NCBI GenBank assembly: GCA_039934875.1 | Contig: JBDTLH010000237.1 | Coordinates: forward strand, 1 to 8,815 | Source: JBDTLH01 sp039934875 | GTDB taxonomy: Bacteria; Acidobacteriota; Terriglobia; Terriglobales; Acidobacteriaceae | Direction: 5' to 3' | DNA length: 8,815 bases | Shown here: one piece after another, positions 1 through 6,502 of the stretch | Position numbering within the stretch: position 1 is the first letter of the stretch | How the letters are laid out: the number at the start of each line of letters is the position of its first letter | Position numbers and translations under genes: made by a program | The notes under the pieces: generated by a model | What the model was told of the DNA's origin: nothing | The model's database searches: none | What the model saw: the letters and a program-made list of their open reading frames with translations, nothing else

Positions 1-1
1 C

Positions 2-733
2 ATGACCGACGCCTTTGACCGTGCCGCAGAAACCTTCGCCCCGTTGGGTGAAGCGGTGATGGCTGACCCCGGCGTGGGATATCCCTGGGCCGAATCGCTC
101 GCCAAGACGGGCGACTTCACGCAGGCCGCTGTAGTCCTCGATTATTTGCAACAGCAGCAGCTTTCCGCCGATACGCTGATGCTTGTGGGTCAGACCTGGA
201 GCGAGATGGGAAATTACCAGCGCGCTGTCGCCGCCTTTCATCAGGCGCTCGAAGCAAATCCTTCTCTGCCCAGGGCGCATTATCTCTCTGGGCTGGCGGA
301 GATTCGCGCTGAGCGGCCCGCCGAGGCAGCGGTCGAATTTCAGGAAGAGCTCAAGATCGATCCGCAAAACGCAGACGCTGAATACAATCTCGGTTACGCC
401 TATCTGCAACAATCGCAGCGTGACCGAGCAGAAGCGCTATTCGCCAAAGTGGTCGCACAGCATCCTGAACATGCCGATGCACAGTACCAGTTGGGCAAGG
501 CGAAACTCGAAGCGGGCGATACGAAACAAGCGATAGCTCATTTGCAGGCGGCAGCTAAATTCGCCCCCGAAAAGGACTACATCCACTATCAGTTGCAGGC
601 GGCCTATCGCAAAGACGACCGCCTGCAAGATGCTGATCGCGAACTAGCGCTCTACAAGGAAGCCAAGGCCCGCAACCGCGCGGCATCTGCTCCGCAAAAT
701 CAAGAGCCAGAAAAGGCGAAGCAGGACCCATGA
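2..733 (+). CDS. TPR-repeat protein, C-terminal part (5' end likely outside the window)
   Basis: The 243 readable residues consist almost wholly of tetratricopeptide repeats, helical pairs that act as protein-protein scaffolds. About five 34-residue units can be seen, near residues 54-87, 90-121, 124-155, 158-189 and 192-223. They carry the usual small and aromatic positions, for example Y-N-L-G-Y-A-Y near 128-134 and the helix-ending pattern D/N-P near 86-87 and 120-121. The tail after residue 224 is charged and rich in Ala, Gln and Lys. The ATG at base 2 sits at the very window edge and no ribosome binding site can be seen, so the frame may simply run in from upstream. The last codon overlaps the next gene's start as ATGA (730-733), which indicates one operon and coupled translation. 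TPR proteins beside CRTAC1-like proteins are a recurring pair in Acidobacteriota (established pattern). The partner and exact role cannot be read from sequence. Confidence 0.85.
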   Translation: MTDAFDRAAETFAPLGEAVMADPGVGYPWAESLAKTGDFTQAAVVLDYLQQQQLSADTLMLVGQTWSEMGNYQRAVAAFHQALEANPSLPRAHYLSGLAEIRAERPAEAAVEFQEELKIDPQNADAEYNLGYAYLQQSQRDRAEALFAKVVAQHPEHADAQYQLGKAKLEAGDTKQAIAHLQAAAKFAPEKDYIHYQLQAAYRKDDRLQDADRELALYKEAKARNRAASAPQNQEPEKAKQDP

Positions 734-2490
734 AATCGCGCAAAGCTCTAACTGTTCTATTCATCCTGATGGCGACCAGCATCTGGGGACAAGAGGGCCA
801 TCCGCCACCTGCACCACCGCCGCCAGGCACTAAGAAGCTGGTGTGCCATGACCGCCCGGTTCCGCAACTCGAAGACGTTACCAGAAAAGCGGGCATCACA
901 TTTCACCATACTGCCGCACCGGAAAAAAAATACATCCTCGAATCGATGAGCGGTGGCGTCTTGCTCCTCGACTACGACCGCGACGGATGGCCTGACATCT
1001 ACTTCACCAACTCGCCCTCCGTCGATATGGCAATCAAGGGGGAAAGGAGCCGCGGCGCTCTTTACCATAACAATCACGATGGGACGTTCACCGATGTCAC
1101 GGACAAAGCGGGAATTGCCACGCCGTGTTTTGCCATGGGCGGCGCCGTCGCCGACTACAACAACGATGGATGGCCTGATATATATGTCACCTGTTTCGGG
1201 GGCAATGTCCTCTATCGCAATAATGGCGACGGCACGTTTACGGACGTTACCAAGCAAGCCGGCGTCTCCGATGGCCGCTGGTCCACCGGCGCCTCCTTCG
1301 GGGACTACGACAACGACGGCTACGTTGACCTGATGGTCACGAATTACGTTGATTTCATGCTCAGCGATCTTCCCGCATTCGGCAGCAGCCCCACCTGTAA
1401 ATATCGCGGAGTCGCTGTGCAGTGCGGCCCGCGCGGGCTGAAAGGCGCGGGAGATTCTCTCTTCCACAACAATGGAGACGGCACTTTTACCAACATGGCG
1501 AAAGCCGCCGGCGTCGAGGACCCCACCGGATACTACGGTCTCGGCGCAGTATTCGTTGACTTCAATAACACTGGGCGTCCAGACATCTTCGTCGCCAACG
1601 ATTCCACTCCCAACTTTTTGTACAAGAACAACGGCAATGGAAAATTTACCGAGATGGGTCTGGAGTCCGGCACCGCAGTCAATGAAGACGGCTCCGAGCA
1701 GGCATCGATGGGGGTGGCCATAGGAGACTATGACCACTCTGGCCGGCCGTCAATTTACCTCACCGAATTCACCGACGAGCCGGACACCCTTTATCGCAAC
1801 GAAGGCGATTGGAACTTCCACGATGTCTCTTATAAATCAGGAGTCGCGTTGCCGTCTCTCCCCTGGGTGAAATGGGGCGACGCCTTCGCCGACTTTGATA
1901 ACGATGGCTGGCTGGATCTAATTGCAGTGAGTGGGCACGTGTATCCGCAAATGGCGTCAGTACCCTCTGCCGGCGGATACGAACAGCCAAAGATCTTGCA
2001 GATGAACCAGGGCGACGGCACATTCTGTGATGCCAGTGCGCAAGCTGGCGCAGCGCTGCTGGAAAAGCGCGTCTCCCGCGGTCTTGCCGTCGGCGATCTG
2101 TTCAATGACGGCAATATGGACGTCGTGATTGGCGATCTCGATGGTCCCCCGATGGTGTTGCGCAATCGCGGTGTGCCCGGTAAGCACTGGGTGAGCTTCG
2201 AACTCGCGGGCACCAAGAGCAACCGGCTTGCAATCGGCGCGCGGCTGAAACTGACTGCCGCGGGAATGACCCAGACCGACCAGGTGTTAAGCGGCGGCAG
2301 TTACCTCTCGCAAAATGATCTGCGCGTTCATTTCGGATTGGGCGCAGCCGGCAAAATCGATTCCGTCGAAATTCACTGGCCCTCGGGAACAGTGGACATC
2401 CTCAGAAATCTCGCGGCGGACAAGTTCTACAGCGTCCTCGAAGGCAAGGGATTGGTGGAAAGCAGCCAGATCAGGCCGCGTAAGAAGTAG
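730..2490 (+). CDS. Secreted FG-GAP/VCBS repeat protein with ASPIC/UnbV C-terminal domain (CRTAC1-like)
   Basis: The protein has 586 residues. Residues 1-20 look like a Sec signal peptide (basic MKSRK, then a hydrophobic run ending near SIWG), followed by a Pro-rich linker at 24-33. Seven calcium-binding-type D-x-[DN]-x-[DN]-G-x-x-D loops or variants begin at residues 81, 142, 192, 277, 333, 388 and 456. Several are followed by L-Y-x-N-N-G-D-G-T-F repeats, the pattern of a seven-bladed integrin-like beta-propeller. The 277, 333 and 456 loops are degenerate (N-T-G, H-S-G and N-D-G without the first acidic spacing). Residues about 497-565 match the ASPIC/UnbV domain (R-L-A-I-G-A-R start, H-F-G-L-G and W-P-S-G-T motifs). 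The family is extracellular or periplasmic with no settled biochemical role. The start is supported by the ATGA overlap with the TPR gene; an AGGA lies only 3 bases upstream, with AAGG 13 bases upstream as an alternative. Confidence 0.93.
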   Translation: MKSRKALTVLFILMATSIWGQEGHPPPAPPPPGTKKLVCHDRPVPQLEDVTRKAGITFHHTAAPEKKYILESMSGGVLLLDYDRDGWPDIYFTNSPSVDMAIKGERSRGALYHNNHDGTFTDVTDKAGIATPCFAMGGAVADYNNDGWPDIYVTCFGGNVLYRNNGDGTFTDVTKQAGVSDGRWSTGASFGDYDNDGYVDLMVTNYVDFMLSDLPAFGSSPTCKYRGVAVQCGPRGLKGAGDSLFHNNGDGTFTNMAKAAGVEDPTGYYGLGAVFVDFNNTGRPDIFVANDSTPNFLYKNNGNGKFTEMGLESGTAVNEDGSEQASMGVAIGDYDHSGRPSIYLTEFTDEPDTLYRNEGDWNFHDVSYKSGVALPSLPWVKWGDAFADFDNDGWLDLIAVSGHVYPQMASVPSAGGYEQPKILQMNQGDGTFCDASAQAGAALLEKRVSRGLAVGDLFNDGNMDVVIGDLDGPPMVLRNRGVPGKHWVSFELAGTKSNRLAIGARLKLTAAGMTQTDQVLSGGSYLSQNDLRVHFGLGAAGKIDSVEIHWPSGTVDILRNLAADKFYSVLEGKGLVESSQIRPRKK

Positions 2491-2515
2491 CAGTGCCCGT
2501 GTTCAGCATCTCTCG

Positions 2516-2544
2516 TTGCGGACTGCAGCCGGTGTTGCTAGAAT
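2516..2544 (+). promoter_or_regulatory. Candidate sigma70-type promoter for the tRNA-Ala gene
   Basis: A TTGCGG box (2516-2521) is separated by 17 bases from TAGAAT (2539-2544), which is 5 of 6 to the TATAAT consensus; the upstream box keeps the TTG. Transcription would start near 2551, giving a leader of about 40 bases before the tRNA at 2592. The promoter lies in the 101-base gap after the FG-GAP gene, in which I see no strong terminator. It is a consensus match by eye only. Confidence 0.5.
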
Positions 2545-2591
2545 GAAGGTTCTGACGCTCGGCTTTTTCGTTTTGCCTTGGGCATTGAGAC

Positions 2592-2667
2592 GGGGATATA
2601 GCTCAGTTGGGAGAGCGCATCGTTCGCAACGATGAGGTCGTCGGTTCGATCCCGACTATCTCCACCA
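2592..2667 (+). tRNA. tRNA-Ala (anticodon CGC)
   Basis: A complete 76-base cloverleaf with encoded CCA. The acceptor stem is 2592-2598 paired with 2657-2663, the D stem GCTC/GAGC is 2601-2604/2613-2616, the anticodon stem CATCG/CGATG is 2618-2622/2630-2634, and the T stem GTCGG/CCGAC is 2640-2644/2652-2656. The T loop is TTCGATC, the discriminator is A2664 and CCA is 2665-2667. The seven-base anticodon loop TTCGCAA places CGC at 2625-2627, which reads GCG alanine codons. The third acceptor pair is G2594-T2659 plus neighbours; pairing in order, G3 faces U70 (T2661), the classical alanine identity wobble, which supports the amino acid call independently. The 3' end lies only 11 bases from the stop codon of the convergent dehydratase gene. 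Confidence 0.97.
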
Positions 2668-2678
2668 AATCACGCGGT

Positions 2679-4619
2679 CTATACCGCCGCGCCAGCTGCC
2701 CGGGACCTGCTTAGCACGGCGTTTCCGGAAGCTAAGGACCGGGCGCCGGTGTATTCCGGTACAATCGTCGCCGCGACCTGCCGGAGTGATGCTTCATCGT
2801 TTGTCTGGCAGGCGAAATCCAGTTCCTCCAATTGTTCCCGCAGCCAGGGAAAAGACACCCTGTCGCCTCGCGCGCGCAACACACGCTCGGCACCGCTCTG
2901 AATCAATCTTTCGTGCGCGTAAAAAAGCTCTTCGTGCAATTTTTCGCCGGGTCGCAACCCAGAGTAAACGATGGGCACTTCAGCCGGGGTCTTATGCGAG
3001 AGCCGAATAAGTGTTCGAGCAAGTTCCAGAATGCTCACGGCGGTACCCATGTCGAGCACCATGATGTCGCCGCTGCCACCGACTACGAAGGCCTGCAACA
3101 CGAGCGATACTGCCTCGGGAATGGTCATGAAGAAACGAGTCATCTCCGGGTGCGTAACACTCACCCGCCCCTGCTCCCGAATCTGCTTTTGAAAGGCGGG
3201 CACGACGCTGCCTTGCGAACCAAGCACGTTTCTAAAGCGCACCGAGATGCATTCCATGGTGTTCGATGGGCGAGAAGCCATTATCAGTTCGCCAATGCGT
3301 TTGGTGCATCCCATTAGGCTTGAGGGATTCACCGCCTTGTCAGTCGAGATGAGCAAAAATCTTTCGCAACCACAGGCCTCTGCCACGTCCAGCAATGTAA
3401 CCAATCCAAGAACATTATTTCTTACTGCTTCGAACGGATTCATTTCCAGCAACGGCACATGCTCGTACGCCGCGGCATGGAAGACGAAATGCACTGGCTG
3501 AAAGCCCATCACCCTCTGCATCAGTGCGGCGTTCCCGATGTCGGCCACAATAAATGAGATATCCAATTCGTCACTGAAGCTAAGCAGGCTGTTCTGCAGG
3601 TCAAAAATGCCGGTCTCATCCTGGTCCACGCAGAGCAGCTTCCCGATGCCGGATCGAGCGAGTTGGGAACACAATTCCGAACCGATGGAGCCCGCCGCCC
3701 CGGTCACCATTACCGTGTTGCCGGAGACCAGCTTCATTACCGATTCAAGGTCGAGTTTGATCGGCTCCCGCTCGAGTAAATCCTCGACATTCACCTCCCG
3801 AATTTCTTTTGATCCCGCACGGCCGGAGATTAGGTCCCGCAGGCTTGGCATAGTGCGATACGGTTGCCTGGTCTGCTCGCACAGCTCGATAAAACGCTGC
3901 ATCTCGGAATCCGTGGCCGACGGTACTGCGATTATGATTACGTCAATCAGGTGCAAGGAGACGAGTTCGACCAGGTCAGCGATGCCGGCAAGAACCGGCA
4001 CTCCCCGGAACTTGGTCCTGTGCTTTGCCGGGTCATCATCCACCATGCCCACGATGTGGTATTCGGACTTAGGCTGCTGCATTTCGGAGATTAGCATGCG
4101 GGCAGCAGACCCTGCACCGATGACGATCGCCCTCTTAGCAACAGGCAATTGCCGCGTCAGCAACATATAACCATTCATTCCCGTGGTGATCATGAACCGC
4201 AGGCATAGAGACGCGGCAAAGAAGAACACAGCATCCAGAACATAAACGGAAATCGGAAATGCCTTGCTGTCGGCGAGATAGCGCTCCAGACACACGAACA
4301 GGGATGAGCCTATGGCCACAGACTTGAATATCTGGAATGCTTCATAGGGCCCGGTGTACCTCCAGTAGCTTCTCAGCAGCCCTGTCCGCCAGCCAGTGAT
4401 TATGCGGGAACTTATCAGCAACGGTAGTGCTGAAAACAAAATGCGGGAGCGTGGGACCGTGAACTCGAACCTAAGCGTCCAGGCAACGGTAAGGGTAACA
4501 ACCGCCAGTGATGCGTTTACTAATGCCTTCAGCGGAAGATGATACCTAAGCACCCGGGCCGCGAAACGTCTGCTCGCGCGGACCTGAGCCAGCTCTCTGA
4601 GTGAGCCAAGCGAGCTCAA
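2679..4619 (-). CDS. Membrane-anchored nucleotide-sugar 4,6-dehydratase (WbpM/FlaA1/PglF/CapD type)
   Basis: With the TTG start at 4619 the protein has 646 residues, typical of the long, membrane-bound branch of this SDR family. Four hydrophobic segments lie near 33-50, 60-75, 98-110 and 124-140. A first Rossmann domain begins near 164 (V-I-G-A-G-S-A-A). The catalytic domain begins with T-G-A-A-G-S-I-G-S-E at 306-315, an NAD(P)-binding loop. The active-site stretch has S-T-D-K-A at 425-429 and M-G-C-T-K at 436-440. Met436 replaces the usual SDR tyrosine, as known for WbpM-type enzymes (Ser-Met-Lys triad). L-R-P-G-E-K-L-H-E-E near 555 is also diagnostic. Family members remove water from UDP-GlcNAc to give a 4-keto-6-deoxy sugar at the inner membrane; the exact substrate here is inferred. 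TTG is preferred over the ATG at 4760 because a strong GGAAAGGG site lies 7 bases upstream, it overlaps the aminotransferase stop as TTGA, and the 47 extra residues resemble no part of the family. Confidence 0.92.
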   Translation of the reverse strand: MSSLGSLRELAQVRASRRFAARVLRYHLPLKALVNASLAVVTLTVAWTLRFEFTVPRSRILFSALPLLISSRIITGWRTGLLRSYWRYTGPYEAFQIFKSVAIGSSLFVCLERYLADSKAFPISVYVLDAVFFFAASLCLRFMITTGMNGYMLLTRQLPVAKRAIVIGAGSAARMLISEMQQPKSEYHIVGMVDDDPAKHRTKFRGVPVLAGIADLVELVSLHLIDVIIIAVPSATDSEMQRFIELCEQTRQPYRTMPSLRDLISGRAGSKEIREVNVEDLLEREPIKLDLESVMKLVSGNTVMVTGAAGSIGSELCSQLARSGIGKLLCVDQDETGIFDLQNSLLSFSDELDISFIVADIGNAALMQRVMGFQPVHFVFHAAAYEHVPLLEMNPFEAVRNNVLGLVTLLDVAEACGCERFLLISTDKAVNPSSLMGCTKRIGELIMASRPSNTMECISVRFRNVLGSQGSVVPAFQKQIREQGRVSVTHPEMTRFFMTIPEAVSLVLQAFVVGGSGDIMVLDMGTAVSILELARTLIRLSHKTPAEVPIVYSGLRPGEKLHEELFYAHERLIQSGAERVLRARGDRVSFPWLREQLEELDFACQTNDEASLRQVAATIVPEYTGARSLASGNAVLSRSRAAGAAV

Positions 4620-5443
4620 ATGGATGCCCTTTCCGCCACTTGGCGAACTGCGGAACCCATATCGTGCATTTGCTCCATGGTGAGCGTGGGATGAACAAGA
4701 AACATCAAACTGGTTTCGCCCAGTTCGCGCGCGCGCAACAATCGTGTCTCCGGGCGCCACTGCGATGGGAACGCCCGCTCAAGATAAATTTCGCTGCAGC
4801 TTCCGGAGAAGCAAGGCACGCCCGCGGCGCTTATTTCCTCGATGAGCCGGTCTCTGCTCCAATCGGGCCGCAATTTGTCTGGCCGCGCGAAACAGTAAAA
4901 TTTGTAATACGAATGGAAGAAGTGGTCCTCGGGAATGGTCCTGCGAATGCACTCTACGCCAGCCAGGTAGCTATTCAGGATATCGGCGTTACGGCGGCGG
5001 CAATCCACCCACCCAGCCAATTTCCTTAAAGCAATTCTTCCGATAGCGGATTGTATTTCGGTCATGCGCCAGTTGGTGCCGAATGAGTGGTGCAACCAGC
5101 GGAATCCAGCCCCATGCTCCGCAGAGTACATCGCGCCGTAGCTTTTGCCGTGGTCCTTGAATTCCCATGCCTTGCGCCACAGCTCCGGATCGTTCGTGGC
5201 CAGTAGTCCACCCTCACCGCCAGTGGAAATTATCTTATCCTGGCAAAACGAAAACGCAGCCGCGTGCCCCATCGACCCTACCGGCCGGCCTTTGTAGCTG
5301 GCCCCATGCGCTTGTGCGCAGTCCTCAATCACATACAGGCCGTGCTGCTCAGCAAGTTCAAGGATCGGATCCATATCGCAAGGCCATCCCGCGAGGTGGA
5401 CTGAGACGATAGCTTTGCTCCGGGAGGTCAATGCCGCCCGCAC
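4616..5443 (-). CDS. C-terminal fragment of the DegT-family aminotransferase (after the frameshift)
   Basis: The frame of 275 codons opens at a GTG (5443) that is almost certainly an internal valine codon; no ribosome binding site precedes it. It holds the catalytic core. I-E-D-C-A-Q-A-H-G-A near 39-48 includes the aspartate that binds the PLP ring nitrogen. F-S-F-C-Q-D-K-I-I-S-T-G-G-E-G-G near 64-79 has Lys70 as the expected Schiff-base lysine (about residue 191 in the joined protein). N-W-R-M-T-E-I-Q-S-A-I-G near 123-134 and the G-S-C-S-E-I-Y-L-E motif further on match sugar aminotransferases of polysaccharide loci. The reading frame is clean to the TGA at 4618-4616, with no second lesion. 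Confidence 0.75.
   Translation of the reverse strand: MRAALTSRSKAIVSVHLAGWPCDMDPILELAEQHGLYVIEDCAQAHGASYKGRPVGSMGHAAAFSFCQDKIISTGGEGGLLATNDPELWRKAWEFKDHGKSYGAMYSAEHGAGFRWLHHSFGTNWRMTEIQSAIGRIALRKLAGWVDCRRRNADILNSYLAGVECIRRTIPEDHFFHSYYKFYCFARPDKLRPDWSRDRLIEEISAAGVPCFSGSCSEIYLERAFPSQWRPETRLLRARELGETSLMFLVHPTLTMEQMHDMGSAVRQVAERASI
4627..4634 (-). promoter_or_regulatory. Ribosome binding site deciding the TTG start of the dehydratase
   Basis: On the minus strand GGAAAGGG occupies 4634-4627, and a 7-base spacer separates it from TTG at 4619-4617. It lies inside the last codons of the aminotransferase gene. The TTG shares bases with that gene's TGA stop, so initiation should be coupled to termination upstream. 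No comparable site precedes the ATG at 4760. Confidence 0.7.
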
Positions 5444-5805
5444 TGTTTCGCGGTAATATTTTGCGAGACAGGATCAACATCCGCGACCACTGGTTTCGCC
5501 CCGACCCGCACCGCGCAACTCGCAGATGCGATAAATGTACGACTTGAAGTGATCACCTCGTCCCCAGGGCCTATTCCGAGCGCCAGCAGCGCAAGCTCCA
5601 GCGCCGCGGTGCCATTGCAGAGGGCCACCGCATGTCCTATCCCCAGCGACTCCGCATACTCGCTTTCGAATAACCGGCCCTGCTCGCCCGTCCAATAATT
5701 GACTTGTCTGGACTTTAATACCTCGGTAACCGCACATATTTCCTCTTCATCAAATTGCGGCCAACTGTTGAACACCATGAGCTTAGGGCGAGGCGCAGCG
5801 AGCAT
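5428..5805 (-). CDS. N-terminal fragment of the DegT-family aminotransferase (before the frameshift)
   Basis: The frame has 125 codons, of which about 119 are family-like. It carries the start of the fold: F-N-S-W-P near 12-16, the substrate-side R-Q-V-N-Y-W-T-G near 33-40, and N-G-T-A-A-L-E-L near 64-71, which contacts the PLP phosphate in this family. D-E-V-I-T-S-S-R-T-F near 82-91 and V-V-A-D-V-D near 106-111 are also typical. The last six residues are the out-of-frame tail. The ATG at 5805 has no clear ribosome binding site; an alternative ATG at 5778 (residue 10) would also leave the conserved core whole. It lacks the catalytic lysine. Confidence 0.7.
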   Translation of the reverse strand: MLAAPRPKLMVFNSWPQFDEEEICAVTEVLKSRQVNYWTGEQGRLFESEYAESLGIGHAVALCNGTAALELALLALGIGPGDEVITSSRTFIASASCAVRVGAKPVVADVDPVSQNITAKQCGRH

Positions 5806-5880
5806 AAATGTCTGCTGCGAATCGTGCCAGAGTTGATCGAAGTTATGAATCAGGTGAAAGCTCTAGTTTGCAAAATTTTC

Positions 5881-5896
5881 TTCGCTACTAAGCGAA
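5881..5896. repeat. Perfect 6-bp inverted repeat with 4-base loop in the divergent region
   Basis: TTCGCT (5881-5886) and AGCGAA (5891-5896) are exact reverse complements around ACTA. The repeat lies about 75 bases upstream of the aminotransferase start and just beside an AAAATTTT tract. It could be an operator or a weak hairpin. There is no long T-run on either strand directly after it, so a terminator is not favoured. Confidence 0.4.
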
Positions 5897-5960
5897 TTAC
5901 ATGCAGCTCGACCTAGGGAAATGGTAAAGAGCACTAGACCCTCCAAGGGTGAATACCTGA

Positions 5961-5988
5961 TTGACGTAAGTGTTGGCAGTCGTATATG
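5961..5988 (+). promoter_or_regulatory. Candidate sigma70-type promoter for the export operon
   Basis: TTGACG (5961-5966, 5 of 6 to TTGACA) and TATATG (5983-5988, 4 of 6 to TATAAT) are separated by 16 bases. Transcription would begin near 5995, leaving a leader of about 90 bases before the ATG at 6086. The 5-bp inverted repeat at 5938-5950 sits just upstream of the -35 box, where an activator or repressor could bind. The match is by eye. Confidence 0.45.
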
Positions 5989-6085
5989 TTCAGTTATTAC
6001 GAGCCGCATGATAGTAAAGATTGGTCCAATTCCAATGGAGAAGCAGCGCACTGTCTAATGCAATTGCTATGTCGCCAAAAGCTAA

Positions 6086-6481
6086 ATGATAAGAAAATCA
6101 TTCGTGTTATCCATGTGGTTGCTCCTGTCGGTCTACTCAATCGCACAAACTTCGCTTGTCACTCCAGCCCGCTCTAAAATTCAATGTCCCGACGCGGACT
6201 GCGGCCAAATTCCCGAGGACAAGCCACCAAGCCGCTCTTCAGCAACTTCCCCATCACTGCCCAGATCAACACCCGCCCAGCGCGGTGAGCATGCGGCGGG
6301 GAATGCCGCACCGACCTCCGTCGCCCCGCCTGAGGGGACGGCGCCAAAGATAGCGGCCATGCCGGAATATGCGCGGACAGAGTTCGAACATTTCGTGGAA
6401 TCTTCTGTCGGTCGCAATCTGCACGTATTTGGGCATGAGTTTTTCCAAGATGTCCCTTCGACCTTTGCGCCAGCCGACTGA
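6086..6481 (+). CDS. Secreted N-terminal stub of the SLBB export protein (before the TGA)
   Basis: The 131-residue frame starts with a clear Sec signal peptide: M-I-R-K, then a hydrophobic stretch at 6-17, and a cleavage-like S-I-A before Gln21. Residues about 43-90 form a Pro/Ser/Ala-rich, presumably disordered linker. The stretch near 98-130 (E-F-E-H-F-V, G-R-N-L-H-V-F-G, F-F-Q-D-V-P-S-T-F-A-P) is the conserved segment that precedes Poly_export in large SLBB proteins. The ATG at 6086 has no obvious ribosome binding site, but the signal peptide starting right there supports it. No lipobox cysteine is present near the cleavage site, unlike classical Wza lipoproteins. Confidence 0.7.
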   Translation: MIRKSFVLSMWLLLSVYSIAQTSLVTPARSKIQCPDADCGQIPEDKPPSRSSATSPSLPRSTPAQRGEHAAGNAAPTSVAPPEGTAPKIAAMPEYARTEFEHFVESSVGRNLHVFGHEFFQDVPSTFAPAD

Positions 6482-6502
6482 ATTCCCGTTCGCGCCGACT
6501 AT

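Larger units (their letters stand above)
4616..5805 (-). pseudogene. DegT/DnrJ/EryC1/StrS sugar aminotransferase, interrupted by a one-base frameshift
   Basis: Two overlapping minus-strand frames (5805-5428 and 5443-4616) together make one family-length aminotransferase of about 396 residues. The junction lies at 5443-5451. The upstream frame reads N-I-T-A and then goes off-family (K-Q-C-G-R-H, stop at 5430-5428). The other frame picks up at V-R-A-A-L-T-S-R-S-K-A-I. Adding one base after position 5449 (GCG-GAA-ACA-GTG) gives I-T-A-E-T-V-R-A-A-L, the usual family wording, so loss of one G from a GG pair explains it. The enzyme would transfer an amino group from glutamate to the 4-keto sugar made by the dehydratase encoded next, using PLP. 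As the sequence stands neither half should be active. It is the first gene of the minus-strand unit, so early termination may also reduce translation of the coupled dehydratase. Sequence error is a real alternative. Confidence 0.85.
5806..6085. promoter_or_regulatory. Divergent intergenic region between the two polysaccharide units
   Basis: This 280-base stretch separates the minus-strand aminotransferase/dehydratase genes from the plus-strand export genes and must contain the starts of both transcripts unless they come from further away. It is AT-richer than the genes (42% and 47% GC in 5941-6000 and 6001-6060). It contains several short inverted repeats: TTCGCT-ACTA-AGCGAA (5881-5896), ACCCT-CCA-AGGGT (5938-5950), ATTGG-T-CCAAT (6020-6030), and the self-complementary TTTGCAAA (5867-5874) and AAAATTTT (5872-5879). 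I see no convincing small gene. No clear promoter was found for the minus strand; a plus-strand candidate is listed separately. Whether any repeat is an operator is unknown. Confidence 0.5.

Noticed and set aside
757..1737. Long minus-strand open frame (326 codons) opposite the FG-GAP gene
   Set aside because: It mirrors the repetitive Asp/Asn/Gly-rich codons of the plus-strand gene, which give few stops on the opposite strand. The plus frame has a signal peptide and recognisable domains; this one has none.
2674..2687. GCGGT-CTAT-ACCGC hairpin after the tRNA as a terminator
   Set aside because: The stem has only five pairs and no T-run follows on either strand; it overlaps the dehydratase stop codon.
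3538..4170. Plus-strand open frame of 210 codons opposite the dehydratase
   Set aside because: It lies opposite well-conserved Rossmann and catalytic motifs, and its Ser/Arg-rich translation resembles no family.
4620..4760. ATG at 4760 as the dehydratase start
   Set aside because: The 47 extra residues lie wholly inside the aminotransferase gene, have no family likeness and no ribosome binding site, while the TTG at 4619 has a strong one.
5441..5455. Programmed -1 frameshift linking the two aminotransferase halves
   Set aside because: No X-XXY-YYZ slippery heptamer or clear downstream structure was found, and this family is not known to use frameshifting; a one-base loss is simpler.
5863..6177. 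Two short open frames in the divergent region (5863-6051 minus, 5986-6177 plus)
   Set aside because: No ribosome binding site, no recognisable domain and unremarkable composition. The plus frame runs into the export gene's signal-peptide region in another register.
6479..6481. Selenocysteine at the TGA of the export gene
   Set aside because: The family is not redox-active and has no conserved cysteine at this place; the nearby stem is explained by the codons of a conserved motif.
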